A DNA stretch of 44,092 bases from JAVBOD01 sp031551045. Its GTDB lineage: Bacteria; Bacteroidota; Bacteroidia; Bacteroidales; UBA932. Of this stretch, positions 23,999-32,502 are shown piece after piece. The notes below the pieces were generated by a model that saw only the letters and a program-made list of their open reading frames with translations, was not told where the DNA came from and made no database searches. The stretch covers positions 1 through 44,092 of the forward strand of contig JAVBOD010000023.1 in assembly GCA_031551045.1 (NCBI GenBank), written 5' to 3'. The position numbers and the translations under genes were made by a program. Every line of letters begins with the position of its first letter. Positions within the stretch are counted from its first letter, which is position 1.

Positions 23999-25333
23999 TT
24001 ACAGGTTTCTTACGGCTTCTTTAAATTGCCGGCCGCGGTCTTCATAATTTTTAAATAAATCGAAACTGGCGCATGCCGGCGACAGCAACACGCTTTCGCC
24101 CGGTTCGGCCAATTCGTAAGCGGCTTTTACCGCATCGGCGGCCGAGCGTGTATCCACCATTACCGGCACCATGTTTCCGAATGCCTGATGAATTTTTGTA
24201 TTGTCCACACCCAAACACACAATGGCTTTCACTTTTTCGCGCACCAAATCGTTCAGCGCGCTGTAGTCGTTGCCTTTATCGGTGCCGCCCACAATCCACA
24301 CCACTTTTGTTTTCATGCTTTCGAGCGCATACCAGGTCGAATTGATGTTGGTCGCCTTCGAATCATTTATGTATAGCACGTTGCGCACTTTCAACACCGG
24401 CTCCAAACGATGTTCTACGCCTTTGAAAGTCATTAAACTTTCACGAATCGTTTCGTTACGGATGTTAAGTACCTGCCCGGTAATAGCCGCTGCCATGGAG
24501 TTGTACACGTTGTGCTTTCCCTGCAATGCCAACTCGTTGATCATCATGAAGAATTCTTTTTCTCCATAATTTGCATGCAGCGCTTCGTCTTCCACGTAAG
24601 CGCCTTCAGCCGGTTTTTCGGTTTGTGTGAAAGGCAATTTTTTAGCCTTTGAAACAATTTTGTTGATGTGTGTCATAGTTACTTCGTCGTCTGAGCAAAA
24701 AATAAAACAATCGTCTTGCGACATATTTTGAATGATGCGGAATTTTGATTTCGCATAATTTTCCAATTTATATTCGTAGCGGTCCAGGTGGTCGGGCGTG
24801 ATGTTGAGCAACACGGCGATATCTGCTTTAAATTCATACATACCGTCCAATTGAAAACTGCTTAATTCCAACACATAATAATCGAAGTGTTGTGTCGCCA
24901 CCTGCAGCGCATAACTTTGTCCGATGTTTCCGGCCAAACCCACATTCAGTCCCGCTTTCTGCATCATGTGATAGATGAGCGAGGTGGTCGTCGTTTTTCC
25001 GTTGCTGCCGGTGATGCACACTTTTTTAGCATCCGAATAACGTCCGGCAAATTCTATTTCGGAAATTACCGGAATGCCTTTTGCCCTTAGCTTTATGATG
25101 ATAGGAGCGGTTTCCGGAATGCCGGGACTTTTTATGACTTCGTCGGCATCTACGATCGACTCTTCTGTATGTTGTCCTTCTTCGTACGGGATTTCATATT
25201 GCATAAGCGTTTGCTTGAAATTTTCTTTCAGCATTCCCATCTCCGAAAGAAACACATTAAAGCCTTTCACTTTCGCCAATACGACAGCGCCTACGCCGCT
25301 TTCGCCTCCTCCAAGAACAACTATTCGATTCAT
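23999..25333 (-). CDS. murD: UDP-N-acetylmuramoyl-L-alanine--D-glutamate ligase
   Basis: A 444-residue cytosolic ligase adding D-Glu. VLGGGESGVGAVVLAKVKG begins the UDP-binding domain; ITGSNGKTTTTSLIYHM near 112 is the P-loop; LELSSFQLDGM, LNITPDHLDRYE and YINDSKATNINSTWYALES complete the Mur-ligase pattern. Lies between mraY (43 bases upstream) and ftsW. Confidence 0.96.
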   Translation of the reverse strand: MNRIVVLGGGESGVGAVVLAKVKGFNVFLSEMGMLKENFKQTLMQYEIPYEEGQHTEESIVDADEVIKSPGIPETAPIIIKLRAKGIPVISEIEFAGRYSDAKKVCITGSNGKTTTTSLIYHMMQKAGLNVGLAGNIGQSYALQVATQHFDYYVLELSSFQLDGMYEFKADIAVLLNITPDHLDRYEYKLENYAKSKFRIIQNMSQDDCFIFCSDDEVTMTHINKIVSKAKKLPFTQTEKPAEGAYVEDEALHANYGEKEFFMMINELALQGKHNVYNSMAAAITGQVLNIRNETIRESLMTFKGVEHRLEPVLKVRNVLYINDSKATNINSTWYALESMKTKVVWIVGGTDKGNDYSALNDLVREKVKAIVCLGVDNTKIHQAFGNMVPVMVDTRSAADAVKAAYELAEPGESVLLSPACASFDLFKNYEDRGRQFKEAVRNL

Positions 25334-25376
25334 TTTTTATTGTTTTTTTTGAGCGGAACATATTCCGCCTCCTACG

Positions 25377-26657
25377 TTATCTTACTTTTAATGTAACAAT
25401 GGTTATCACGGCTAATAATATGGCGATAATCCAAAACCGCGTTACGATTTTTGCTTCGGGAATCGGCGTAATCGGTTTTTGAATGAGCGCCTGAATGCCG
25501 GCATTTCCCTGCTTTTGGAAATGATGATGCAACGGTGTCATTTTAAACACGCGGCGGCCTTCGCCGTACTTGCGTTTGGTATATTTGAAATAGGCCACTT
25601 GGATTACTACCGATAAACTTTCGACGAAGAAAATGCCGCACAAAATCGGAATCAACAATTCTTTCCGAATCATGACGGCGAATACGGCAATAATACCGCC
25701 AATAGCCAAACTTCCGGTATCGCCCATAAATACTTGAGCAGGGTAGGAGTTATACCACAGGAAGCCGACTAATGCGCCGATGAATGCCGCCATGAACACG
25801 ACTAATTCGCCGCTGTTCGGGATATACATAATGTTCAAATAGTCGGCGTAAATAATGTTTCCCGACAAATAAGCGAGAATGCCCAATGTTGCGCCTATCA
25901 CAATAGAAATGCCCGACACCAATCCATCCATGCCGTCGGTCAGGTTGGCGCCGTTCGACACTGCGGTGATGATGAAAATAATAATGATGATATAAATGAT
26001 CCATCCTACAATCTCTCCGCATTTCCCGCCAACCGGCGAAAGCCATGCGTAGTTGAATTCGTTTTCTTTTACAAACGGAATACTGGTAGTGGTCGATTTC
26101 GTATCGGCTACGTAGCGCGGAGCCACTTCGCCTTGTACTATTTCGGTGCGGGCGTTCGGGGTATTGATGCTTACCGGTTCGCGCACTACCACGCTGTCGC
26201 TGAAATACAAGGTCAATCCTACAATTAAGCCTAATCCTACTTGTCCGATAATCTTGAATTTTCCTTCTAATCCTTGTTTATTTTTCTTGAAAACTTTGAT
26301 ATAGTCGTCAATAAAGCCAATCATGCCCAACCATACGGTGGAAACAATCATCAGGATAACATAAATATTCGTTAGGTTCGCAAACAACAATACCGGCACT
26401 AAAATGCCCAAAAGTATAATAATACCGCCCATCGTAGGCGTTCCTTTCTTTTGCATTTGTCCTTCCAGCCCGAGGTCGCGGATTTCTTCGCCGATTTGTC
26501 TTTTCTGTAATCGTTTGATGATTTTTCGTCCGAAAATAGCGCCGATAATCAGTGCGAATATGATCGCCATGGCCGAGCGGAACGAAAGATATTTAAACAA
26601 TCCTCCGCCGGGGATGTCGAAATTGCGTTGTATGAAGTCGAATAAGTGATAGAGCAT
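25377..26657 (-). CDS. mraY: Phospho-N-acetylmuramoyl-pentapeptide transferase
   Basis: A 426-residue polytopic membrane enzyme that makes lipid I from UDP-MurNAc-pentapeptide and undecaprenyl phosphate. Catalytic and substrate motifs are GMIGFIDDYIKVFKKN (paired Asp), GANLTDGMDGLVSG, FMGDTGSLAIGG and MTPLHHHFQKQG. It is about 65 residues longer than the E. coli enzyme because of an insert at about 165-215 (NTPNARTEIVQGE to VSP). Such an insert is common in Bacteroidota as far as I recall. Confidence 0.96.
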   Translation of the reverse strand: MLYHLFDFIQRNFDIPGGGLFKYLSFRSAMAIIFALIIGAIFGRKIIKRLQKRQIGEEIRDLGLEGQMQKKGTPTMGGIIILLGILVPVLLFANLTNIYVILMIVSTVWLGMIGFIDDYIKVFKKNKQGLEGKFKIIGQVGLGLIVGLTLYFSDSVVVREPVSINTPNARTEIVQGEVAPRYVADTKSTTTSIPFVKENEFNYAWLSPVGGKCGEIVGWIIYIIIIIFIITAVSNGANLTDGMDGLVSGISIVIGATLGILAYLSGNIIYADYLNIMYIPNSGELVVFMAAFIGALVGFLWYNSYPAQVFMGDTGSLAIGGIIAVFAVMIRKELLIPILCGIFFVESLSVVIQVAYFKYTKRKYGEGRRVFKMTPLHHHFQKQGNAGIQALIQKPITPIPEAKIVTRFWIIAILLAVITIVTLKVR

Positions 26658-26699
26658 AGCCTTACAAACTAAAAATGTTCAATAATAAAGTTGTTTATT

Positions 26700-26940
26700 T
26701 TTATTGTTACAAACCGCCTCTGCGCCCCAAAGGGGCAGTAGCACATAGCGTAGGGCAAAGCGTAGCGGCGCCCTACGGATACGAAATAATCATCCGTTTC
26801 GCGCGGAGCAAAATATTTTTTTAAAAAACAGGCTATCTTCCGCGCGAAAGAGTAGTCCTGCTCTTTATTCGTAGGGTATTTCCCTACGCTATATGCTATC
26901 AGGCTTTTAGCCTGCTCTGATATTTTATATAAAATCATTT
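26700..26940. repeat. Hairpin-rich repeat element between murE and mraY
   Basis: At least five inverted repeats are packed in 240 bases: GCCCC-AAA-GGGGC (26724-26736), CGTAGGGC/GCCCTACG (26749-26756 and 26770-26777), TTTCGCGCGGA/TCCGCGCGAAA (26797-26807 and 26839-26849), CGTAGGG-TATTT-CCCTACG (26870-26888) and CAGGCT-TTT-AGCCTG (26900-26914). The CGTAGGG/CCCTACG arms resemble the palindromes around the RAYT gene. An 89-codon minus-strand frame (26669-26938) spans it but reads like translated repeat. The whole 395-base gap 26658-27052 has no convincing gene. Confidence 0.65.
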
Positions 26941-26963
26941 TACTTTATTATTCTTTTTTAGAT

Positions 26964-27054
26964 TGCTTCGCTTCGCTCGCAATGACGGGCGCTTTATTCG
27001 CAATGACGGCAGCTCTCCTTTTACCCTTGTTCCCTTTTATCTTTTACCCTTGTT
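26964..27054. repeat. Dispersed and tandem short repeats at the murE 3' end
   Basis: GCTTCGCTTCGCTCGCAATGACGG is followed by a second TTCGCAATGACGG; then CTTTTACCCTTGTT occurs twice (27018-27031 and 27041-27054), the second copy reaching into the murE stop codon at 27053-27055. Confidence 0.6.
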
Positions 27055-28501
27055 ATTGCAGCATTTCCGAAATAACTTCCTTATCATCAAAATGTGTTTT
27101 CACGCCCTTCACTTCCTGATAGTCTTCATGGCCTTTGCCGGCAATCAGAATAATGTCGCCGGGTTGCGCCAACATGGCTGCCGTGCGGATGGCTTCGCGG
27201 CGGTCGGTTATCATCAACATTTTGCTGCGTTGCGCGGCATCCAAGCCTGCCCGCATGTCTTCCAAAATAGCATCGGGCTCTTCGAAACGCGGATTGTCCG
27301 ACGTAAAAATCGCCTTGCTGCTATTGTCCACCGCAATGCGCGCCATAATCGGTCGCTTGCTGCGGTCGCGGTCGCCGCCGCAACCTACCACGGTAATCAG
27401 TTGTTCGCCTTTGCGGATTTCGTTAATCGTGTTCAACACATTTTGCAACGCATCGGGCGTGTGTGCATAATCCACAATGGCAATCACGTTATTTCTTCCA
27501 CGCACATATTCAAAACGTCCGGAAACCGGTCCCATGCCGCTGAGCAAGCGCAGGGCTTCTTCTTTTTCAATGCCCAATAGCTGCGTGGTGGCGTAAATGG
27601 CCAGCAGGTTATAGGCGTTGAACGTGCCGATAAATGAAGTCCAGAACTCCAGCCCATCGATATTGAGTTGCATGCCGTCGAACGAACTTTCGACAACACG
27701 ACAATGAAAATCGGCTTGCGTGCGCAACGAATAACTTTTTATTTTCGCAGCGGTATTTTGCACCATCACCCGGCCGTTGCGGTCGTCGATATTGATGAGT
27801 GCAAAAGCATCGGACGGTAAATTATCGAAAAACATTTTTTTAGCGCGGATGTATTCGTCGAATGTTTTGTGATAATCCAAATGGTCGTGCGTAATGTTGG
27901 AGAAAATGCCTCCGGCGAAATGTAATCCGCCGACACGTCCCTGCACAATAGCGTGCGAGCTTACTTCCATGAAACAATAACTGCATCCGGCTTTCACCAT
28001 GTCGGCCAGCAGACGGTTTAATTGAATGGCGTCGGGCGTGGTGTGCGTAGCTTTTACTTCTTTCGTGTCGATAAGGTTTACCACGGTGGAAAGCAATCCT
28101 GTCTTATGGCCAAGTGCACGGAACAAACGATACAGCAAGGTTACTGTCGTTGTCTTTCCATTCGTTCCGGTAATGCCTATCAACTTTAATTGCTGCGACG
28201 GGTTGCCGTAAAATTCCGAAGCGATTATACCCACGGCGGCATTGCTATCGGCAACTTTCACATAACAGATGCCGGATTGCAGCGTCTCGGGAAACCGTTC
28301 GCACACAATGGCTGTGGCGCCGCTTTCTATTGCCTGGTCAATGAATTGATGCCCGTCCACACGTGTTCCCGAAAGAGCGATAAATAATTGTCCCTTCACA
28401 ATATTACGGGAATCAAATCCCACGGAAGCAATGTTTACCGCGCTGTTGCCTTTTATTTCCGACACGCGGACGTTTTTTATAAGTTGATCTACTTGTATCA
28501 T
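27053..28501 (-). CDS. murE: UDP-MurNAc-tripeptide synthetase, meso-diaminopimelate-adding type
   Basis: A 482-residue cytosolic ligase. GITGTNGKTTTVTLLYRL (P-loop near 110-118), MEVSSHAIVQGRV, SNITHDHLDYH and YIRAKKMFF (with the expected carbamylated Lys) are present. DNPR at 402-405 is the motif of enzymes that add meso-diaminopimelate rather than lysine, so the wall is predicted to be meso-DAP type. The ATG shares bases with the ftsI stop (TAATG). MurF is not encoded in this cluster. Confidence 0.96.
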   Translation of the reverse strand: MIQVDQLIKNVRVSEIKGNSAVNIASVGFDSRNIVKGQLFIALSGTRVDGHQFIDQAIESGATAIVCERFPETLQSGICYVKVADSNAAVGIIASEFYGNPSQQLKLIGITGTNGKTTTVTLLYRLFRALGHKTGLLSTVVNLIDTKEVKATHTTPDAIQLNRLLADMVKAGCSYCFMEVSSHAIVQGRVGGLHFAGGIFSNITHDHLDYHKTFDEYIRAKKMFFDNLPSDAFALINIDDRNGRVMVQNTAAKIKSYSLRTQADFHCRVVESSFDGMQLNIDGLEFWTSFIGTFNAYNLLAIYATTQLLGIEKEEALRLLSGMGPVSGRFEYVRGRNNVIAIVDYAHTPDALQNVLNTINEIRKGEQLITVVGCGGDRDRSKRPIMARIAVDNSSKAIFTSDNPRFEEPDAILEDMRAGLDAAQRSKMLMITDRREAIRTAAMLAQPGDIILIAGKGHEDYQEVKGVKTHFDDKEVISEMLQ

Positions 28502-30612
28502 TACATGTCTAATTCTAAATGAATATGTTGCCCTCTGCTGAACGGCGTTCCTTCGGGCAACGATTGCGCCATCACACGCCCTTTGCCGGAAAACGAGACG
28601 TTCAACCCTAAATTCTCCAGCACAAATAAGGCGTCTTTCAAACCCATATTGAACACCGATGGGATAGTGCTGGTGGGCATATTGCGCGGCACTTCTTCCA
28701 CATGGTCATCATAAATTTTCACGCCAATCCACGCATTATCTTTTGAAATGCGTTCAGCTGGAATTTTCAATCCGCTCAACACTTCGTCCACTTCCGCTTT
28801 CTTGCCGCTTTTCACTACCGGCATATCGGCATATTGTTTGCTTTCCGGCTCTACCGGATTATTCCAGTTCGGATTGGAAATATAAATCTTATCGGCTATT
28901 TGTTTGAATACCGGCGCCGCCCATGTTCCGCCGTAGAAATTGCTTTGTGTTTTCTCGGAATACAATACGACAATTGCCGTATATTTCGGCTTGTCCGCCG
29001 GGAAAAATCCCACGAACGATGCTTGGTGTTTCCGGTATCCGTCTCTCACGTACACGCCGTCGAACGCAATTTGCGAAGTGCCCGTTTTTCCGGCAATACT
29101 GTAGCGCGTAGAGTCTTTAATATTTTTAGCCGTGCCTTCGTTTACTACGCCTTCGAGCGCCTTTTTCGCTTTCTTCAATACGGCCGGCGAGCAAATGGAG
29201 GCCGATATAATTTCCGTCGGATAACGTTTGATGACGGAGCCTTGGCGGCGAAGCTCCTTTACAAATTTCGGCTTCACCATTTTTCCGTCATTCGCCACGG
29301 CATTGTAGAACGCGAGTGTTTGCATGGGCGTAACCAATACCTCGTATCCGAAAGACATCCACGGCAACGACACGTCCGACCACATTTTATCGCCGGGGTA
29401 GCGCACGGTGGGTGCCGCTTCGCCCATGATTTGCAAGTTCAGTTTTTCGTTGAATTTAAAAGCGTACAAATGATCCACAAATTGTTTTTCGCGGCCTTTG
29501 TAATAATCTATCGCCATTTTGGCAAAGCCCACGTTCGACGATTTTTCAAAAACTTTGATTACCGGAATCGTTCCGTAACCTCCCGGAGTAACATCGCGCA
29601 CCGTACGCCCTTTGTAGGGAAGCGAGCCGTTGCCGGTATTTACCAAGGTGTTTAATTCTACTTTATTATCTTCCAACAATGATATCAACGTGGCTAATTT
29701 GAAGGTAGAACCGGGTTCCGTGGCGCTTCCGATGGCGTAGTTGAACGCTTCGTCATACGTGCCGTCGGCATTGCGTTTCATGTTGGCAATGGCGCGTATT
29801 TCACCGGTTTTCACTTCCATCACAATGGCCGTTCCGGCTTCGAATACCGTGGAATTTCCTAACTGACGCCGCAAAGCGGTTTCCGCCGCATCCTGTATAT
29901 CCACATCGATACACGACACCACATCGTCGCCGTCGCGCGGGGCGATGTCCACTTCGCTGTTCACCGGCATCCAATCGCCGCCGGGAATACGTTTCACCAT
30001 GCGGGCGCCGGGCGTTCCGCGTAGATAATGGTCGAAAGCGCCTTCAATTCCCACCGCAACACCTTCGGTATTGGTCCATCCGATAGTACGGAAAGCCAAA
30101 CGGTTGTAAGGGTTTTTACGTATATGGCGCTGTTCCGGAATCATCCCGCCTTTGTTGCTTCCCAACTTGAAAATCGGGAATTTCTTTATCTGTTGCAACT
30201 CGCTGTAATCGACCAAACGGTTGCCTATCTTTTTATAACGCCCGTTGTTACTGCGGGCTTTTGTTATTTCCTCCCTGTATTGTTCGGCGCTTTTATCGCG
30301 GAAGAAACCGGCCAATGCCCCCGACAATCCCGAAATATTTTTTTTGAATACGCTGTCGGGCGCCACCGTGCAATCCATCCGGATTTCATAGTAGGGGAGC
30401 GAGGTGGCCAATATCCGCCCGTCGTTGGCCAAAATATTACCGCGGACAGCCGTCAATTCTTCTGTCCGGTAACTGATTTTGATACCTTCGTCTTTAAGCT
30501 CCGTATTCAATTGCAAAGCCACCACCTGTATGATGATGAGTATTCCCAACAGAATAATCAGCCAGTAAAGGATACCGATTCGTTTGATAATATTTTGAGT
30601 CTCGGGATTCAT
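28501..30612 (-). CDS. ftsI: Septal transpeptidase FtsI (PBP3) with C-terminal PASTA domain
   Basis: A 703-residue class B penicillin-binding protein. One membrane helix (about 12-34) leads to the dimerisation domain (ELTAVRGNILANDGRILATS) and the transpeptidase domain with S302xxK (EPGSTFKL), SSN at 358-360 and KTG at 509-511. A PASTA domain fills about 640-703 (PSVFNMGLKDALFVLENLG to HIHLELDM). It cross-links septal peptidoglycan with FtsW. Overlaps murE in a TAATG junction; ftsL lies five bases upstream. Confidence 0.95.
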   Translation of the reverse strand: MNPETQNIIKRIGILYWLIILLGILIIIQVVALQLNTELKDEGIKISYRTEELTAVRGNILANDGRILATSLPYYEIRMDCTVAPDSVFKKNISGLSGALAGFFRDKSAEQYREEITKARSNNGRYKKIGNRLVDYSELQQIKKFPIFKLGSNKGGMIPEQRHIRKNPYNRLAFRTIGWTNTEGVAVGIEGAFDHYLRGTPGARMVKRIPGGDWMPVNSEVDIAPRDGDDVVSCIDVDIQDAAETALRRQLGNSTVFEAGTAIVMEVKTGEIRAIANMKRNADGTYDEAFNYAIGSATEPGSTFKLATLISLLEDNKVELNTLVNTGNGSLPYKGRTVRDVTPGGYGTIPVIKVFEKSSNVGFAKMAIDYYKGREKQFVDHLYAFKFNEKLNLQIMGEAAPTVRYPGDKMWSDVSLPWMSFGYEVLVTPMQTLAFYNAVANDGKMVKPKFVKELRRQGSVIKRYPTEIISASICSPAVLKKAKKALEGVVNEGTAKNIKDSTRYSIAGKTGTSQIAFDGVYVRDGYRKHQASFVGFFPADKPKYTAIVVLYSEKTQSNFYGGTWAAPVFKQIADKIYISNPNWNNPVEPESKQYADMPVVKSGKKAEVDEVLSGLKIPAERISKDNAWIGVKIYDDHVEEVPRNMPTSTIPSVFNMGLKDALFVLENLGLNVSFSGKGRVMAQSLPEGTPFSRGQHIHLELDM

Positions 30613-30616
30613 TCGT

Positions 30617-30928
30617 TTAATCCATCGTTATTTTTTTAGGAGGATGATTAGGCTCCTGTAAATTCAAATTGCGTTGTTGTATTTGTTTCAGTACTTCCGA
30701 GCGCTTGCTGAGGCGCATCAATGCTGCCGATTTCGTTACATATTCGGCATGCAGGTTTTCTATTTCGCGCTCCAGTTTCCGCGATTCGCGCACCGTTCGT
30801 TCAATCCGGTAATGTATGCTGATGTAGGCAATACCGAGCAGAAAGAGGAAAAAGGCATACCAACGTTGCCGGCGCACAAAGTCGCTGGTGAGCAAACGTC
30901 CCGAAAACATTTTCTGAACGAAATTCAT
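30617..30928 (-). CDS. ftsL: FtsL-like divisome protein
   Basis: A 103-residue bitopic protein: basic N-terminus (SDFVRRQRWY), one helix at about 22-40 (YAFFLFLLGIAYISIHY) and a coiled coil of about 45 residues (RTVRESRKLEREIENLHAEY). Size, topology and place between rsmH and ftsI fit FtsL, whose sequence is poorly conserved. It would scaffold FtsI/FtsW with FtsQ; no separate FtsB is seen here. Confidence 0.8.
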   Translation of the reverse strand: MNFVQKMFSGRLLTSDFVRRQRWYAFFLFLLGIAYISIHYRIERTVRESRKLEREIENLHAEYVTKSAALMRLSKRSEVLKQIQQRNLNLQEPNHPPKKITMD

Positions 30929-30945
30929 AGAACGCCCTCCCTGCT

Positions 30946-31056
30946 CCCAAAGAGGGAGTTTAGAAAAACACTATATAATTTTACATTTCCCATTCAGCTA
31001 TTTTTAAACATTTTCTATTGAGGTTATTTTTCTCCTCCTTTGGGGGTCGGGAGGCC
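30946..31056. repeat. C/G-rich inverted repeat at the rsmH-ftsL junction
   Basis: The arm near 31031-31056 reads CTCCTCCTTTGGGGGTCGGG on the plus strand; the arm near 30946-30971 reads CTCCCTCTTTGGGAGCAGGG on the minus strand. They agree at about 20 of 26 positions. About 60 A/T-rich bases lie between. The first arm encodes the end of RsmH. Confidence 0.55.
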
Positions 31057-31965
31057 GGGTTTTTCTTTCTTCTCCGCCACTCTTAATTTGGCGCTGCGTG
31101 CCCGTGTATTGTTTGCAACTTCTTCTTCGTTCGGCGCAATCGCTTTTTTCGTAATCACCGTAAAAGGAGAAAGTTCGTTGCCGAAAAAATCCTTTTCAAC
31201 CTTACCGTCCGCATTTCCGGAGCGCATGAAATTTTTTACCATGCGGTCTTCCAACGAGTGATAAGTGATTACCACTAAACGCCCTCCTTTTTTTAAGATT
31301 TTTGCCGACTGTTCCAGCATTTGCTGTAATGCCGACATTTCGCCGTTCACTTCAATGCGCAAGCCCTGGAATACTTTTGCCAGATATTTATGTTCGGCAA
31401 ATTTCGGAGTGCAGGGTTTCAATATTTCAACAAACTCGCCGATGGTTTCAATGGCTTTTTCTTCTCGGCCTTGCATTATCTGCTTGACTACTTTTCCGGC
31501 GTTTTCCACTTCTCCGTATAACCGGAAAATGTGCAGCAACTTTTCCTCCGTGTAAGTATTCAATACCTTTGCGGCTGTAAGGCTTGCCTGTTGGTTCATC
31601 CGCATGTCTAACGGGGCTTCAAAGCGGAATGAAAAGCCTCTTTCTCCCGTATCGAACTGGTGCGACGACACGCCTAAATCCGCCAAAATGCCATCTACTT
31701 CTTCAATCCCTTCGTTGCGCAAACAGGCGCGCATGAACCTGAAATTATTTTGTATAAGGGTAAACTGTGGATGCTTCAAGTTATTTTCCGCGGCATCATC
31801 ATCACGGTCGAAAGCCAAGAGGCGTCCTTTCTTCAAGCGTTTTAGAATTTCCCGCGAATGTCCGCCGCCTCCGAACGTTGCATCTACATAAATTCCGTCG
31901 GGCTTTATCTGCAGGGCGTCGATGCTTTCTTCCAACAACACGGGGATATGATATTCGACGGGCAT
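31024..31965 (-). CDS. rsmH: 16S rRNA (cytosine-1402-N4)-methyltransferase
   Basis: A 313-residue cytosolic SAM-dependent methyltransferase that modifies C1402 in the decoding centre. HIPVLLEESIDAL starts the family region; VDATFGGGGHSREIL is the SAM motif; LADLGVSSHQFD, GERGFSFRFEAPLDMRMN and VITYHSLEDRMVKNFM are conserved. The final KPGLPTPKGGEK is encoded by a C/G-rich repeat and does not look like family sequence. Follows mraZ by seven bases. Confidence 0.96.
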   Translation of the reverse strand: MPVEYHIPVLLEESIDALQIKPDGIYVDATFGGGGHSREILKRLKKGRLLAFDRDDDAAENNLKHPQFTLIQNNFRFMRACLRNEGIEEVDGILADLGVSSHQFDTGERGFSFRFEAPLDMRMNQQASLTAAKVLNTYTEEKLLHIFRLYGEVENAGKVVKQIMQGREEKAIETIGEFVEILKPCTPKFAEHKYLAKVFQGLRIEVNGEMSALQQMLEQSAKILKKGGRLVVITYHSLEDRMVKNFMRSGNADGKVEKDFFGNELSPFTVITKKAIAPNEEEVANNTRARSAKLRVAEKKEKPGLPTPKGGEK

Positions 31966-31972
31966 GGCTTCA

Positions 31973-32419
31973 TTATCCTAATAATTTATCGAACAAATCG
32001 GCCGCTTCGTCGTCGCCCATTTCGCGGGCATCCCATTCTTCTTTTGCCCAAAGTTGTATCTTGGTATCCATTCCCACAAACACCACTTCTTTTTGCACGC
32101 CGATTTTTTCCAAAAGTTGTTTCGGAATTAAGATTCGCCCTGCTTTCTCGTCAGGTGTCACCAAGGCCCGGCCGCGATTGAATTCTTCCCACGCGCGGCT
32201 TCCCTCGCGAGAGAGGATATTTAATTTCGATTTTACATTATTGGCATACTCATCCCATGCCGCCGGCGGATACATTTCCAACACTTTGCTGTAAAGGTCT
32301 TTTCTTACCACGTAGCGCGAACCTGCAAACGGAGACGCTTGCGCACGAAACTCCGCAGGAAGCACCAAGCGCCCTTTGTCGTCGAGTTTAGCAATATGTT
32401 CACCTACGAATTCCGCCAT
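31973..32419 (-). CDS. mraZ: Transcriptional regulator MraZ
   Basis: A 148-residue protein made of two SpoVT/AbrB-like halves. The first has KLDDKGRLVLPAEFRAQ, the second VTPDEKAGRILIPKQLLEK, each with the DxxxR-type signature. In E. coli MraZ represses its own dcw operon by binding TGGGN repeats at 10-base spacing; three such repeats lie upstream here. First gene of the cluster. Confidence 0.95.
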   Translation of the reverse strand: MAEFVGEHIAKLDDKGRLVLPAEFRAQASPFAGSRYVVRKDLYSKVLEMYPPAAWDEYANNVKSKLNILSREGSRAWEEFNRGRALVTPDEKAGRILIPKQLLEKIGVQKEVVFVGMDTKIQLWAKEEWDAREMGDDEAADLFDKLLG

Positions 32420-32458
32420 GTTTTTAATCGTGTTTAAAGCGAATTTTTAATTCACGGA

Positions 32459-32466
32459 CAAAGATA
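32459..32466 (-). promoter_or_regulatory. -7 promoter motif of the dcw operon (PmraZ)
   Basis: Minus-strand TATCTTTG, an exact TAnnTTTG match 40 bases upstream of the mraZ ATG. It seems to be the only strong promoter before the terminator at 15.25 kb. Confidence 0.7.
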
Positions 32467-32472
32467 CGGTTT

Positions 32473-32502
32473 TTTCTTCCACTTTCTTCCACTTTTTCCC
32501 AC
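32473..32502 (-). promoter_or_regulatory. Three tandem MraZ-type operator boxes
   Basis: On the minus strand three 10-base units follow one another: GTGGGAAAAA, GTGGAAGAAA, GTGGAAGAAA. This is the TGGGN-N5 direct-repeat layout of MraZ sites. The boxes occupy the spacer and -33 region of the mraZ promoter, where a bound protein would block initiation. Confidence 0.7.

Noticed and set aside
26669..26938. 89-codon minus-strand frame between murE and mraY
   Set aside because: It lies wholly in the hairpin-rich repeat, has no family features, and its residues follow from the inverted-repeat arms read twice.
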